Assembly (NCBI GenBank): GCA_964604565.1
Contig: CAZRZN010000049.1
Location: 1-20,578, forward strand
From: CAZRZN01 sp964604565
Lineage (GTDB): Bacteria > Pseudomonadota > Alphaproteobacteria > Rhodobacterales > Rhodobacteraceae
Direction: 5' to 3'
Length of the DNA stretch: 20,578 nucleotides
A model generated the notes under the pieces. The model did no database searches. It was not told where the DNA came from and was given only the letters and a program-made list of their open reading frames with translations. The translations under genes were made by a program, and so were the position numbers. Positions 1 through 7,535 of the stretch are shown here, in pieces; position 1 is the first letter of the stretch; each line of letters opens with the position of its first letter.

Positions 1-1748
1 GCGGGCGTCGCGGTCCAATCCGACCCGTCGACCCATGCCATGTCGGCGGCAAAAGACGTGATATCCAGATCCTCGCCATAAGGCGCAAACACGTCTCGCC
101 ACATAGCGGGGTCCGCTGGCAGCCCTTCCCAGCACAGGTTCAATGCCAGCGCGGTGACCGTCTTGCCCGCCAGTTCCGCCGCCTCAACGGTCAGCGCCGC
201 GCCCGGCACGGGCTGGGGGCCAAAGATCGGGGCGGGTGCGGTCAGATCCAGCGGCACGCCGTTGGCATCGGCGGTCAGGTCCCGCAGGCCGCTCACCGCA
301 ACCTCAAGATCCACATGCTGCAACACCAGCCCATCCATGGCAGAGGCAGCAAAGACCGGCGCCAGAGGCGCGAGTTGCAGCGTCAGTCCGGCCCCCGCCA
401 TGGGGGGCGCGTTATCCGGCACCGACAGCTTGACCATCAGCGTGTCGCCCCGGGATGCGACCCTGTCGATCACCAGCGGCAGATCCCCCAGACGTGCGGC
501 AAAGGCGTTTCTGCCCAGAAAGCGCAAGGCGCTCTTTCCACCCTTGGCGCCCATGTCGACGCGGGCCTGCTGCCGGAACCGGCGCAGCGCGGTGGACAGG
601 GTCGTTCGGCCATTGGGATCGAAGCGCAAATGCGCGAGGATCTGTCGCGTGCCGCCCGCCAGATCCAGCACGCGATCCCGCATGATGCAGCCGATCGGAA
701 CATCTGGCATGTCCTTGTGGCCGAATGGGTGCCACCGGGTGGTGACATCCTGCGCTGCCGCGCGGATCGACCGGATCCAGCGGATCGGCGGGCCATCGTC
801 CGACGGCCGGGCAACGCGACGCGCGATCCGCATGGACGTCACGGCGGCCAGCTGTCCCGCGGCCAGCTGTGTCTGACGCAGAAGCCGGTAATTCAGCGCC
901 GGGTGCCCATCCCCGACGTGGGCCGAAAACCGCATGTCCTCAGGCAAGGTCAGTTGCCGGGTGCCGGGCGCCAGATCAAACACCAGTGCCACCCGATCCG
1001 GCACGGCGTCGCGTGGCGCCAGTTTCAGCAGGCTCTTGTAATGATACAGCAGATGCCGCTCCGTCAGCCCGGCAAGATCTGCCTGCAAGTGCCGGAAGCT
1101 GTCCAGTATGCCAAGCGCGAGGCCCGCATGGGGCGGATGATCCGATTTTCTGGACAAGGCACGGTCAAGATAGTCCCGGGCCACAGTCACCAGACGGCCC
1201 GTGGTCCGGTTGGCGGTGCTATAGGCCAGTTCCAGCTCGACGGGAGTCCGCTGTTCCCAGAAACCGGAGGCGACCATTGGCGAAAGGCTGAATTGTCCCC
1301 GTGGCTCCAGTGTTCCGTCTTGCAGCGATGGGCCAAGCTCCTTTGAGATCGCTTCGTCCAGCGTGGTATAAAGCGCCGCCTCGACGCCATGTTCGGTCAA
1401 GGCGCCCGGCAGCAGACGCGCGCGGGCGCGCCATGTTTCGATCCGCGCGACCGTGCTGCGCACCGCTTCGGTCAAGGCCTCCGATCCAAGCGAGCGGTTG
1501 CGCGCATATTCCGATGGGGCATCGACCTGACAGATCTCGGCCAGCAGAAATGTTAGGTCGTCGGCCCAGACCCCGGACCAGCCATCGGTGCGCAGGCTTT
1601 CGCCATCGTCATAGGCGACCAGCCGCGACAGATCCGCCAAGAGCGAGATCATCGCCGCGCGGTCACGTTCATCAAGCGCGAAATGTCCGGTGTCGAGCGA
1701 CGGGGGCGTCAGCCCGCCCTGCCAGGTTTGCGGTCTGCTATCCATCAT
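1..1748 (-). CDS. eCIS baseplate wedge protein (gp6/baseplate J-like, Afp11-type), partial
   Basis: The frame is open from an ATG at 1748 to the left window edge (582 codons plus a partial one), so the C-terminus is missing. The N-terminus (LDERDRAAM at about residue 21, then a stretch with GWSGVWADD and LLAEI) fits the start of large eCIS gp6-like wedge proteins. The segment near residue 245 (LLYHYKSLLKLAPRDAVPDRV, then LTLPEDMRF) resembles the conserved strand-rich core of that family. In Afp/PVC-type particles this protein forms the wedge joining the hub to the sheath. The gene follows gp25, as in other eCIS loci, and its ATG overlaps the gp25 stop, implying translational coupling; no strong ribosome site is seen. 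Long plus-strand frames opposite it (154-876, 315-1346) are antisense shadows. Assignment rests on context plus partial similarity; the diagnostic C-terminal part is outside the window. Confidence 0.8.
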   Translation of the reverse strand, partial: MMDSRPQTWQGGLTPPSLDTGHFALDERDRAAMISLLADLSRLVAYDDGESLRTDGWSGVWADDLTFLLAEICQVDAPSEYARNRSLGSEALTEAVRSTVARIETWRARARLLPGALTEHGVEAALYTTLDEAISKELGPSLQDGTLEPRGQFSLSPMVASGFWEQRTPVELELAYSTANRTTGRLVTVARDYLDRALSRKSDHPPHAGLALGILDSFRHLQADLAGLTERHLLYHYKSLLKLAPRDAVPDRVALVFDLAPGTRQLTLPEDMRFSAHVGDGHPALNYRLLRQTQLAAGQLAAVTSMRIARRVARPSDDGPPIRWIRSIRAAAQDVTTRWHPFGHKDMPDVPIGCIMRDRVLDLAGGTRQILAHLRFDPNGRTTLSTALRRFRQQARVDMGAKGGKSALRFLGRNAFAARLGDLPLVIDRVASRGDTLMVKLSVPDNAPPMAGAGLTLQLAPLAPVFAASAMDGLVLQHVDLEVAVSGLRDLTADANGVPLDLTAPAPIFGPQPVPGAALTVEAAELAGKTVTALALNLCWEGLPADPAMWRDVFAPYGEDLDITSFAADMAWVDGSDWTATP

Positions 1749-2176
1749 GATCCGGTGCTGCGGTCCACGGCTGGAACTGCGGTGCCCTCCTTGTAGTAAA
1801 AGGGAAAGACGACATTGCTGCGGCTGTTGGTGGCCGGAACGGTATAGCTGAGTTCAATGTCGAGCCTGCCCTCGCCGTCTTCTGCGGGGTGCAGTTTCAC
1901 ATGGTCGAGCCGGATGCGCGGTTCATGCGCCAGAACCGCCTGTTCGATCAGGTAGGCCAGTTTGGTCCGTGCGGTCTGCGTCATCGGATCGAAGCTGTGC
2001 TCTTGCAGACCCAGCCCGTAGTCGGGCCGCATCACGCGTTCACCCCGCAAGGTCGATAGCAGGATCAGCAGGCTTTGCCGGATATCGGCGCCCGCCTCGA
2101 CCATCTGGACGCCGCGCGGATCGAAACTTGGCGGATAGGCCCAGCCGCGCCCCAGAAAGCGGTGTTGGTCAGACAT
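1745..2176 (-). CDS. gp25-like eCIS baseplate protein (Afp9-type)
   Basis: This 143-residue protein carries the gp25/W-family signature: FLGRGWAYPPSF (residues 7-18), DIRQSLLILLSTLRGERVM (31-49), PDYGLGL (51-57) and LAHEPRIRLDHV (82-93). The gp25 family forms the small wedge protein that nucleates sheath assembly on the baseplate; despite the historic name it need not be a lysozyme. Length is normal for the family. A strong ribosome site (GGAGGG) sits inside the last codons of the upstream PAAR gene, six bases before the ATG at 2176, and the downstream wedge gene overlaps its stop codon. The position between PAAR and the large wedge gene is standard for eCIS clusters. Confidence 0.93.
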   Translation of the reverse strand: MSDQHRFLGRGWAYPPSFDPRGVQMVEAGADIRQSLLILLSTLRGERVMRPDYGLGLQEHSFDPMTQTARTKLAYLIEQAVLAHEPRIRLDHVKLHPAEDGEGRLDIELSYTVPATNSRSNVVFPFYYKEGTAVPAVDRSTGS

Positions 2177-2179
2177 CGG

Positions 2180-2479
2180 CTACCCTCCGATCATCACGGT
2201 TGGACATCCTGCGGAAATGCTTCCGCCATGTGCCGTGCTGTCGCCCATGCGCGCGGCGGGCTTGCCCCCGATATTTACGGTGGCCGATCCCTTGGCGATG
2301 GTGTCGGGGGGGCCGACGCAGACGGCGGTGTCGCCCATGACGGCAGCAGGTATGCCGCCGATCCGCACCGTTGCGACACCCGGCCCGACGATTGGACCAC
2401 CAACGTGCGGCACGGGCGGCACGCCGGGCGTGACCATCGGACAGACATGCAGATCGGTGAGGCGCGCGGCAGGAGGCAT
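2180..2479 (-). CDS. PAAR-motif spike tip protein (Afp10-type)
   Basis: This 99-residue protein is a PAAR-fold cap that would sharpen the spike tip. It has repeated glycine/proline turns with two PAAR-like motifs, IPAAVMGD (residues 43-50) and KPAARMGD (73-80), and the strands VRIGG, VNIGG and VMIGG that make the cone. Candidate metal ligands are H11, C13, H25, C54, H84 and C92; which ones bind zinc cannot be told from sequence. There is no extra domain at either end, so it is a bare tip rather than a toxin-linked PAAR. The ATG overlaps the stop of the spike gene (TGATG), consistent with coupled translation and a one-tip-per-spike complex. Confidence 0.95.
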   Translation of the reverse strand: MPPAARLTDLHVCPMVTPGVPPVPHVGGPIVGPGVATVRIGGIPAAVMGDTAVCVGPPDTIAKGSATVNIGGKPAARMGDSTAHGGSISAGCPTVMIGG

Positions 2480-4263
2480 CAGTTCAGATTGACCGGCAGA
2501 CCCTTGATCGTCACCGCCCCCGAAGCACTCAGTTCGGCCGACGCCGCCCCTTTTGCCGTCAGTCCCATCTGGGCCTCCGCGTTCAGGTTCTTGCCCTTGA
2601 GGGTCAGATCGCCCGTTGCCGTCCCCGTGAATTCCTTGCCGTCGATGCTGACTGTCCCTGAGGCCTTCAATGAAAGATCTCCCTTCGATTCCAGTTTGAT
2701 GCCGTCCTCGTTCAAGGTGACGGAATTGCCCGACGTGTCCGTGATGGCGATGCCGGAGGCGTCGTCGTCAAGCGTGACGGTTTGCCCGCCGGGGGTGCCC
2801 AGCGTCAGGCTTTTCTTTTCTTCGTCAAAGACGATGCGCAGGCCCGACGTCGTCACGATGGCTTTTTGCGTGTTCTTTTCATTGGCCTTGATCGGCTGTT
2901 TCCGTTTGGGGCTGTGCAGCGCGCCAAGCATGATCGCCGCATCGGGATCCCCTTGCAGAAAGCCCAACACGACCTCATCCCCGACTTCGGGCAAGAACTG
3001 GATTCCCGCCTCCTGCCCGGCAAACGGGACGGCGACGCGCACCCAATGACCGGCATCGCCCCCCTCAACAAGAGGGAGGGCGACCTTGATGCGGTTCTGG
3101 TCGAGCGGGTCTTCATGCACCTGCAAGACCGTCGCGATCTGAAGCCCATGGATGCCGGGAGACAGCCCCGCCGCCGCCGGGGCGGAGACACGGGCGGCGG
3201 TTTCCGCAAATCCCGCGCGGTCGAGGCCAAAGCGCACTTCGGTCAGCCAGCTTCCGGGCGCCATCCTGTGACGGACCGATCCGATCCATGCCACGCCGTT
3301 GAATGCGGCGCCCAGCCCCAGCAGTTCGATCTGGCTGCCGACCCGCGGCAGGGCGCTGCCGCTGAACCGGACCCGCCCTTTCAGCCGGGACAGGCGTGAC
3401 CGGATCAGTTGGCCCCCGGCCCATGCTTCGAGCGTTTCGGAGGCCTGTGGGGCCATGGTCGACAGGGTCATGTCGGGCTGTTTCAGCGCCGTTGCGAGGG
3501 TCTTTCCGTCCAGCGGGCCGCTTTGCGCGATGCCGGGATCCCGCGCGGGACGCGTCTCCCTGTCCTGCAATGCGGGGTCCCAGCTTTGGGCGGAAACGGC
3601 GGGGATCTGCTGTGCTGCGTCGATCTCGGCTTCCAGCAGCGCGATCCCGTCGCCCAGACTCACGCTTACGACAGGCTCATCGAAAGAGGGCGGTTCAATC
3701 GTCACGGTCTTGTCGCCCGCAAGCACGATGCACCCTGCGGCCTCTGCCCGAGAGATCAGGTAATCCCAATCGCTTGCTGCATGTTGAAAGCGGTGCTCAG
3801 CCTTCTTTCCGGGCATGGAAATCCTGGGGCTCAGTCCGGCGTTGCGGATGATCTCCGCAAGGCAATCCGCATCGGTTTCTTCGGTGAAAAGCCGCGAGCT
3901 GCGGACGAGTGTCAATTCGATCGCGGGATCGGTGCAGCCAATTTCCAGCGTTGTCACTCCGGTGGGATCAAGGCGGAGCGCATTGCTGCGGATCACGCCG
4001 GAAAACACCTTTTGCGTGCGGGCGTTATAGCCAAGCGCGATCTCGATCTCCTTGCCCGGCGCAAAATCTCCGCTTGCGGATACGGCAAATGTCGCCTCCG
4101 CCAAGGAACCGTCAGAGATCACGACGCGCGCATAGGGCAGGCGATTGGCGGCTGTCTCGATCTCGATCTCGGCGACGAATACAGTCTCGTCGATGGCGGT
4201 GCCGTCGACCTTGATCGCCAAAGATACCGTGTCACCGGACTCTTGAAGCGGTGCGCCCGTCAT
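2479..4263 (-). CDS. VgrG-like baseplate spike protein (Afp8-type)
   Basis: This 594-residue protein fuses the hub and the central spike, as in VgrG and Afp8. Residues 1 to about 350 form the gp27/GPD-like hub (VFVAEIEIETA near 28, ALGYNARTQKVFSGVI near 76, DWDYLISRAEAAG at 165-177). Residues about 372-452 are the gp5 OB-fold (ATVLQVHEDPLDQNRIKVALP, then GDEVVLGFLQGDPDAAIMLGAL). From about 470 to the end the protein becomes a repetitive threonine/glycine/lysine-rich beta-helix needle (LTLKGKNLNAEAQ, GAVTIKGLPVNLN). The size is that of eCIS spikes, with no extra C-terminal effector domain. It overlaps the adaptor gene by four bases at its start and the PAAR gene by one base at its end. Confidence 0.95.
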   Translation of the reverse strand: MTGAPLQESGDTVSLAIKVDGTAIDETVFVAEIEIETAANRLPYARVVISDGSLAEATFAVSASGDFAPGKEIEIALGYNARTQKVFSGVIRSNALRLDPTGVTTLEIGCTDPAIELTLVRSSRLFTEETDADCLAEIIRNAGLSPRISMPGKKAEHRFQHAASDWDYLISRAEAAGCIVLAGDKTVTIEPPSFDEPVVSVSLGDGIALLEAEIDAAQQIPAVSAQSWDPALQDRETRPARDPGIAQSGPLDGKTLATALKQPDMTLSTMAPQASETLEAWAGGQLIRSRLSRLKGRVRFSGSALPRVGSQIELLGLGAAFNGVAWIGSVRHRMAPGSWLTEVRFGLDRAGFAETAARVSAPAAAGLSPGIHGLQIATVLQVHEDPLDQNRIKVALPLVEGGDAGHWVRVAVPFAGQEAGIQFLPEVGDEVVLGFLQGDPDAAIMLGALHSPKRKQPIKANEKNTQKAIVTTSGLRIVFDEEKKSLTLGTPGGQTVTLDDDASGIAITDTSGNSVTLNEDGIKLESKGDLSLKASGTVSIDGKEFTGTATGDLTLKGKNLNAEAQMGLTAKGAASAELSASGAVTIKGLPVNLN

Positions 4264-4910
4264 CCGCGGACCGGCGGAAAATCCAGAACCGTGCCTGGCG
4301 GAAGATGCATGAGATCATCTAGGTCGTTGGCCCGCGCCAGCGCCACCAGAAGCGATGGGTCGTTGTAGACATCCTGACACATCATCGGAAGCGTCTTGCC
4401 ATCCACGACGCGGCGCGACTTTGAAAGATCGTTGGATTTCTTGCCCGCACGGGCGATGATCTGCTTGGCGGTGCGGTGTTCCGACAGGCTGACATCCAGC
4501 TTGGCACGCAGCGACGCGCCGGAGGGGCTGAAGAGTTCGTGCGCGATTGCGACATCGGTCAAGCGGCAGGGAAAGATCAGATCGCCCCAGACCAGAAGAA
4601 GGTAGTTCGGGCTGTGCGCTTCGCCGTTGAAGGCAAATGCGACCTGCTCGAAATTCTCGATCGCGGCGTCCACATTCGGCACGCCCGGAACCACGCCGGT
4701 GCTGTCCAGAACGATGGAAAAGGTGACTTTGCCCGGATCGCGGGACAGGTAGTTCAGCCGCTGCCCCCCGGTTTCAATCGCCTTGTCCGGGGCAAAACTG
4801 TTGGAAAAGCTTTCCTTGAGAGAGTCCGGATTGATCTGGACGGTAAAGACGCCGACCTCGTCGGACATGTCGGGATCGGAAAACGCCTGCAGGATCAGCT
4901 TTTCGGGCAT
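4260..4910 (-). CDS. LysM-type eCIS tube/spike adaptor protein (Afp7-type)
   Basis: This 216-residue protein (start MPEKLILQAF) matches the CIS tube-adaptor family that links the last tube ring to the spike. Its N-terminal part has the typical FTVQINPDSL motif (residues 21-30) and the strand FSIVLDSTGVVPG. The C-terminal 50 residues (from about VVDGKTLPMMCQDVY to LPPGTVLDFPPV) look like a LysM-like module, which in these proteins is structural rather than a cell-wall binder. The ATG at 4910 lies one base after the stop of the small DUF5908-like gene; an in-frame ATG at 4952 would overlap that gene and is rejected. The 3' end overlaps the spike gene by four bases. Confidence 0.9.
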   Translation of the reverse strand: MPEKLILQAFSDPDMSDEVGVFTVQINPDSLKESFSNSFAPDKAIETGGQRLNYLSRDPGKVTFSIVLDSTGVVPGVPNVDAAIENFEQVAFAFNGEAHSPNYLLLVWGDLIFPCRLTDVAIAHELFSPSGASLRAKLDVSLSEHRTAKQIIARAGKKSNDLSKSRRVVDGKTLPMMCQDVYNDPSLLVALARANDLDDLMHLPPGTVLDFPPVRG

Positions 4911-4911
4911 C

Positions 4912-5079
4912 TCAGCGTTCCGTCCGTCGGCGCAGTTCGGCCATGATCTCACGGCGGCAGGCTTCGAGGATCTGCTCTGTCAGCGCGTCCACATCCAAGG
5001 TCGCGGCCTTTTGGCCCTGACCTTCGGCGTCGTCGGTGACCCGCGCGCGCAAGACGATTTCGCGAATTTCAACCGGCAT
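4912..5079 (-). CDS. Small DUF5908-like eCIS protein, 55 residues
   Basis: A 55-residue frame fills the gap between the second tube gene and the LysM adaptor. Its N-terminus MPVEIREIVLRARV closely resembles the start of the DUF5908 proteins that occupy exactly this slot in eCIS operons. The second half (VDALTEQILEACRREIMAELRR) is predicted helical and charged. Its ATG lies inside the end of the upstream tube gene (overlap about 11 bases), and the next gene starts one base after its stop, so the reading frames are tightly packed and probably translationally coupled. The molecular role of the family is not known; position suggests assembly or joining of the tube terminus. It is shorter than common ORF-length cut-offs and easily missed. 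Confidence 0.85.
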   Translation of the reverse strand: MPVEIREIVLRARVTDDAEGQGQKAATLDVDALTEQILEACRREIMAELRRRTER

Positions 5080-5557
5080 GGGCAGCCAGTCCGCCGCGGG
5101 GCAGGGGCGTCACCACGGTGCGGGTCACTTCGCTACAGGCGAATTCGATCTTTTCCATGGCGACGGCGGATTGGTCTGCCTTGAACGCGTCGATCGTCCA
5201 GCGCATCGGCCAGGCCCGCACCACGTTCCACGCGATCAGAGGCAACCCCTCGGGGCCCAAAAGGGCCACGGTGATGTCCCGCGGGGTGATGGGTTTCGAC
5301 AATGTGCTTTCCAGCACCTCGGTGCACCATGCAAACAGCGGGGAGGGCGCCAGCATCAACCCGCGCGACATGCTCAACGGCCCCACCTTGACGCGCCCCG
5401 GCACCTGATGGGCGGCGGGCACACCGCCTTCGCGCAGTTCGACCACCTCCCATTCGGACGACAGGCCGGACACTTCGGCAAAGCCGGCATCGACACCGGC
5501 CGTCCCGTCGATCCAGACAGAAAAGGAAAATGCACCGGGGGGGTAGTAGCTCGTCAT
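5069..5557 (-). CDS. eCIS tube protein 2 (gp19 family, Afp5-type)
   Basis: This 162-residue protein is a second, divergent phage T4 gp19-like tube subunit. It shares with tube protein 1 the layout FxVxID near the N-terminus (FSFSVWIDG, residues 10-18), then GFAEVSGLSSEWEVVELREGG, a central loop and helix, and a C-terminal strand with MEKIEFACSEV. In eCIS particles such a variant typically forms the ring between the main tube and the spike hub rather than the whole tube. It starts one base inside the stop of tube protein 1 (TGATG). The role as terminal ring is inferred from gene position next to the adaptor; the fold assignment is from sequence pattern. Confidence 0.9.
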   Translation of the reverse strand: MTSYYPPGAFSFSVWIDGTAGVDAGFAEVSGLSSEWEVVELREGGVPAAHQVPGRVKVGPLSMSRGLMLAPSPLFAWCTEVLESTLSKPITPRDITVALLGPEGLPLIAWNVVRAWPMRWTIDAFKADQSAVAMEKIEFACSEVTRTVVTPLPRGGLAAHAG

Positions 5558-6012
5558 CAGCCGTTCTCGATCGTCAGCCCCTCATGGGCGAGTTCGATGC
5601 TTTCCACGGCCACCTCGTTGCCGTCCGATTTCAGATCGGTCCCGGTCACCTTGGCGGGAAAGGCATTCGACAGCGTCCAGACCATCGTGGCATTCCCCGC
5701 CTCGTCGAGGAGTTTGATCGTCACCGTCTGGCGTTTGATCGTGTTCATCTTGGTCTGGTTGAACCAGTCCCAGAACCCGTTGTCCTTGGCAAACACGCCC
5801 TTTTTCAGCGTGATGTTCCCGCTCTTGCGCATGCCCGGCATCTTGATGGTCGAGAAGAGCTTGGAATTGCCCGCGCGATACTCGATCACCTCGGAATTGA
5901 CTTCGAGACCTGAAACCTCCTGAAACGCCAGATCTTCGCCGACATCGGTGATGTCGACGCTGAAGTAGAATTTGGGTAGCGGCCAATTGTTGTCTTGCGC
6001 CTCGCCGACCAT
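5557..6012 (-). CDS. eCIS main tube protein 1 (gp19/Hcp-like)
   Basis: This 151-residue protein is the probable inner-tube subunit. Family hallmarks visible are PLPKFYFSVDITDVG (residues 11-25), FQEVSGLEVNSEVIEYRAGN (30-49), the STIKMPGMRKSGNITLKKGVF stretch (54-74), FWDWFNQTK, and the C-terminal strand VAVESIELAHEGLTI. Rings of this protein would stack to form the conduit inside the sheath and may carry cargo. A strong ribosome site (GGGAGG) precedes the ATG at 6012 by about eight bases, as expected for a highly expressed structural subunit. It lies 25 bases downstream of the sheath gene. Confidence 0.95.
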   Translation of the reverse strand: MVGEAQDNNWPLPKFYFSVDITDVGEDLAFQEVSGLEVNSEVIEYRAGNSKLFSTIKMPGMRKSGNITLKKGVFAKDNGFWDWFNQTKMNTIKRQTVTIKLLDEAGNATMVWTLSNAFPAKVTGTDLKSDGNEVAVESIELAHEGLTIENG

Positions 6013-6037
6013 GAGATTTCCTCCCTGTCAGGGTCCC

Positions 6038-7519
6038 TCAGGACGTCTGCATTTTCTGTTGGAATGTGATGACGATGAATTCCGCAGGGCGCGCAACCGC
6101 GACACGGACGGTGATGTTCATGTAGCCGTCCAGAATATCGTTGCTCGTCATGGTAGAGCCAAGGCCCACCGACACCTGATAGGCCTCATCTGGTGTGGAC
6201 CCGACCAAGGCGCCCGCCTTCCATTGATTGTTCAGGAAGTTGCGGATCATGTTGGCCACGGTCACCCATGTTCCCGACGTGTTGGGTGAAAAGACATAGG
6301 CCTGCGCTGCCGCCTTGATCGACTGTTCCAGAAAGATCATCGTGCGCCGGACCGGAATGTAGCGCCAGTCCTGACTGTTGCCGTCCAGCGTCCGCGCGCC
6401 CCAGACCATCACGCCGCGCCCCATGAAGGTGCGGATCGCGTTGATCGCCTTTCCGTTGAGGGGGATGTTGAGATCTTCCTGTTCTTCCTGACTGATCGAA
6501 ACCATCGGCGACAGGACAGAGGCGAGCGCGGTATTCGCGGGCGCCTTGAACACGCCGAAATTGGCATCCGTCCGGGCAAACACGCCTGCCATCGCCGCCG
6601 CCGGTGGCAGGACGTTCGCTGCCGTCAGGGTTTCGTCCATCGCATCGCGGTAAACTTGGCTGATGGTCTTCAGCGCCTCATGCGCGCGTCGGATATCGGC
6701 CTCTTTTGTCGGCATGGCGGTCAGGGAGTCGATGGTGTCCTGCACGGCCTTCTGATGATCAGCATCCGTTATGGCGTCGACCTTCAACTCCTCCTTGATG
6801 TCGGCGGCGAGGGCGCCGGCAAACGCCGGGTCAAGCTTGGTGAAGTCAATCTCTGCCGGGGCCACGACCGCGGCGTTCACCCAAGGATAATAGGCCATCC
6901 CATAGGAGGGAAAATCCGAGCTGATGGCGTTGCGAAAATTCTGGATCACATCTTCCGGGCCGCGCACCCGGACCTTGTGGCCATCATACACGTCGAAGAT
7001 CGCGACGCGGCTTTGCATGTCGATGCACTGAGTCAGCATCTTTCCCGACAGGGTGCCCCATTCCCCTTGCGTCAGCAGGACCGCATCGGGGACCACGAGC
7101 ATGGTGGGTTCGGGCTCCTTTTCGAGCAGCGCCAGACCGGGTTCAAAATCGCCGATGGCCTTTGGCGTGGGCGCGCCCGTCTCGTCGACATAGGGGCCGA
7201 CCGAAACGATCCAGCAGGGGCCACCGCCATTGTCGAAAAACAGCCGCATGCTGTTATACAATAGGAAATGCGACTGGGCATCCGGTGCAATGCCCTCCGG
7301 TCCGCGCTTGAACCGCGTCTCGGGCGCCGTGCCGAACAGGCTTTCGAATTCCGTGAGGGATGTTATGCGCGTCGGCACATTATAGAGGGACTTGGTGCCC
7401 CGAATGGCCTTTTGCGTGTAGCCCAGAAAGGCGGGGACGGCCGTCGCCACCTCAACCACCGACTTCGGAAAAGCGTTCTTTTCGACAATGTAAACACCCG
7501 GGGTCTTGTATTGGGCCAT
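6038..7519 (-). CDS. eCIS contractile sheath protein
   Basis: This 493-residue protein is the only sheath gene in the window. The N-terminal phage-sheath signature is clear (TPGVYIVEKNAFPKSV at 6-21, VPAFLGYT at 28-35, ITSLTEFESLFG at 52-63), as is the conserved C-terminal domain (VRRTMIFLEQSI at 390-401, NTSGTWVTVANMI at 413-425, FLNNQWKAGALVGSTPDEAY at 428-447). Between them, residues about 230-300 form a charged helical insert before the conserved LPPAAAMAGVFAR motif. The start at 7519 is chosen because family similarity begins there and a GGAG site lies nine bases upstream; the frame stays open 90 codons further but that part overlaps the upstream gene out of frame. Afp and PVC encode several sheath paralogues; here one is present, which implies a homomeric sheath unless another lies outside. 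Confidence 0.96.
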   Translation of the reverse strand: MAQYKTPGVYIVEKNAFPKSVVEVATAVPAFLGYTQKAIRGTKSLYNVPTRITSLTEFESLFGTAPETRFKRGPEGIAPDAQSHFLLYNSMRLFFDNGGGPCWIVSVGPYVDETGAPTPKAIGDFEPGLALLEKEPEPTMLVVPDAVLLTQGEWGTLSGKMLTQCIDMQSRVAIFDVYDGHKVRVRGPEDVIQNFRNAISSDFPSYGMAYYPWVNAAVVAPAEIDFTKLDPAFAGALAADIKEELKVDAITDADHQKAVQDTIDSLTAMPTKEADIRRAHEALKTISQVYRDAMDETLTAANVLPPAAAMAGVFARTDANFGVFKAPANTALASVLSPMVSISQEEQEDLNIPLNGKAINAIRTFMGRGVMVWGARTLDGNSQDWRYIPVRRTMIFLEQSIKAAAQAYVFSPNTSGTWVTVANMIRNFLNNQWKAGALVGSTPDEAYQVSVGLGSTMTSNDILDGYMNITVRVAVARPAEFIVITFQQKMQTS

Positions 7520-7535
7520 TCTGGAACTCCGTATC

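Noticed and set aside
154..1750. Long plus-strand frames (154-876, 315-1346, 1301-1750)
   Set aside because: They lie opposite the eCIS wedge gene, have low-complexity Arg/Pro/Gln-rich translations and no family motifs; they are antisense shadows common in GC-rich DNA.
3409..4368. A 319-residue plus-strand frame opposite the spike gene
   Set aside because: The minus-strand frame has clear VgrG domains and operon context; the plus frame has none.
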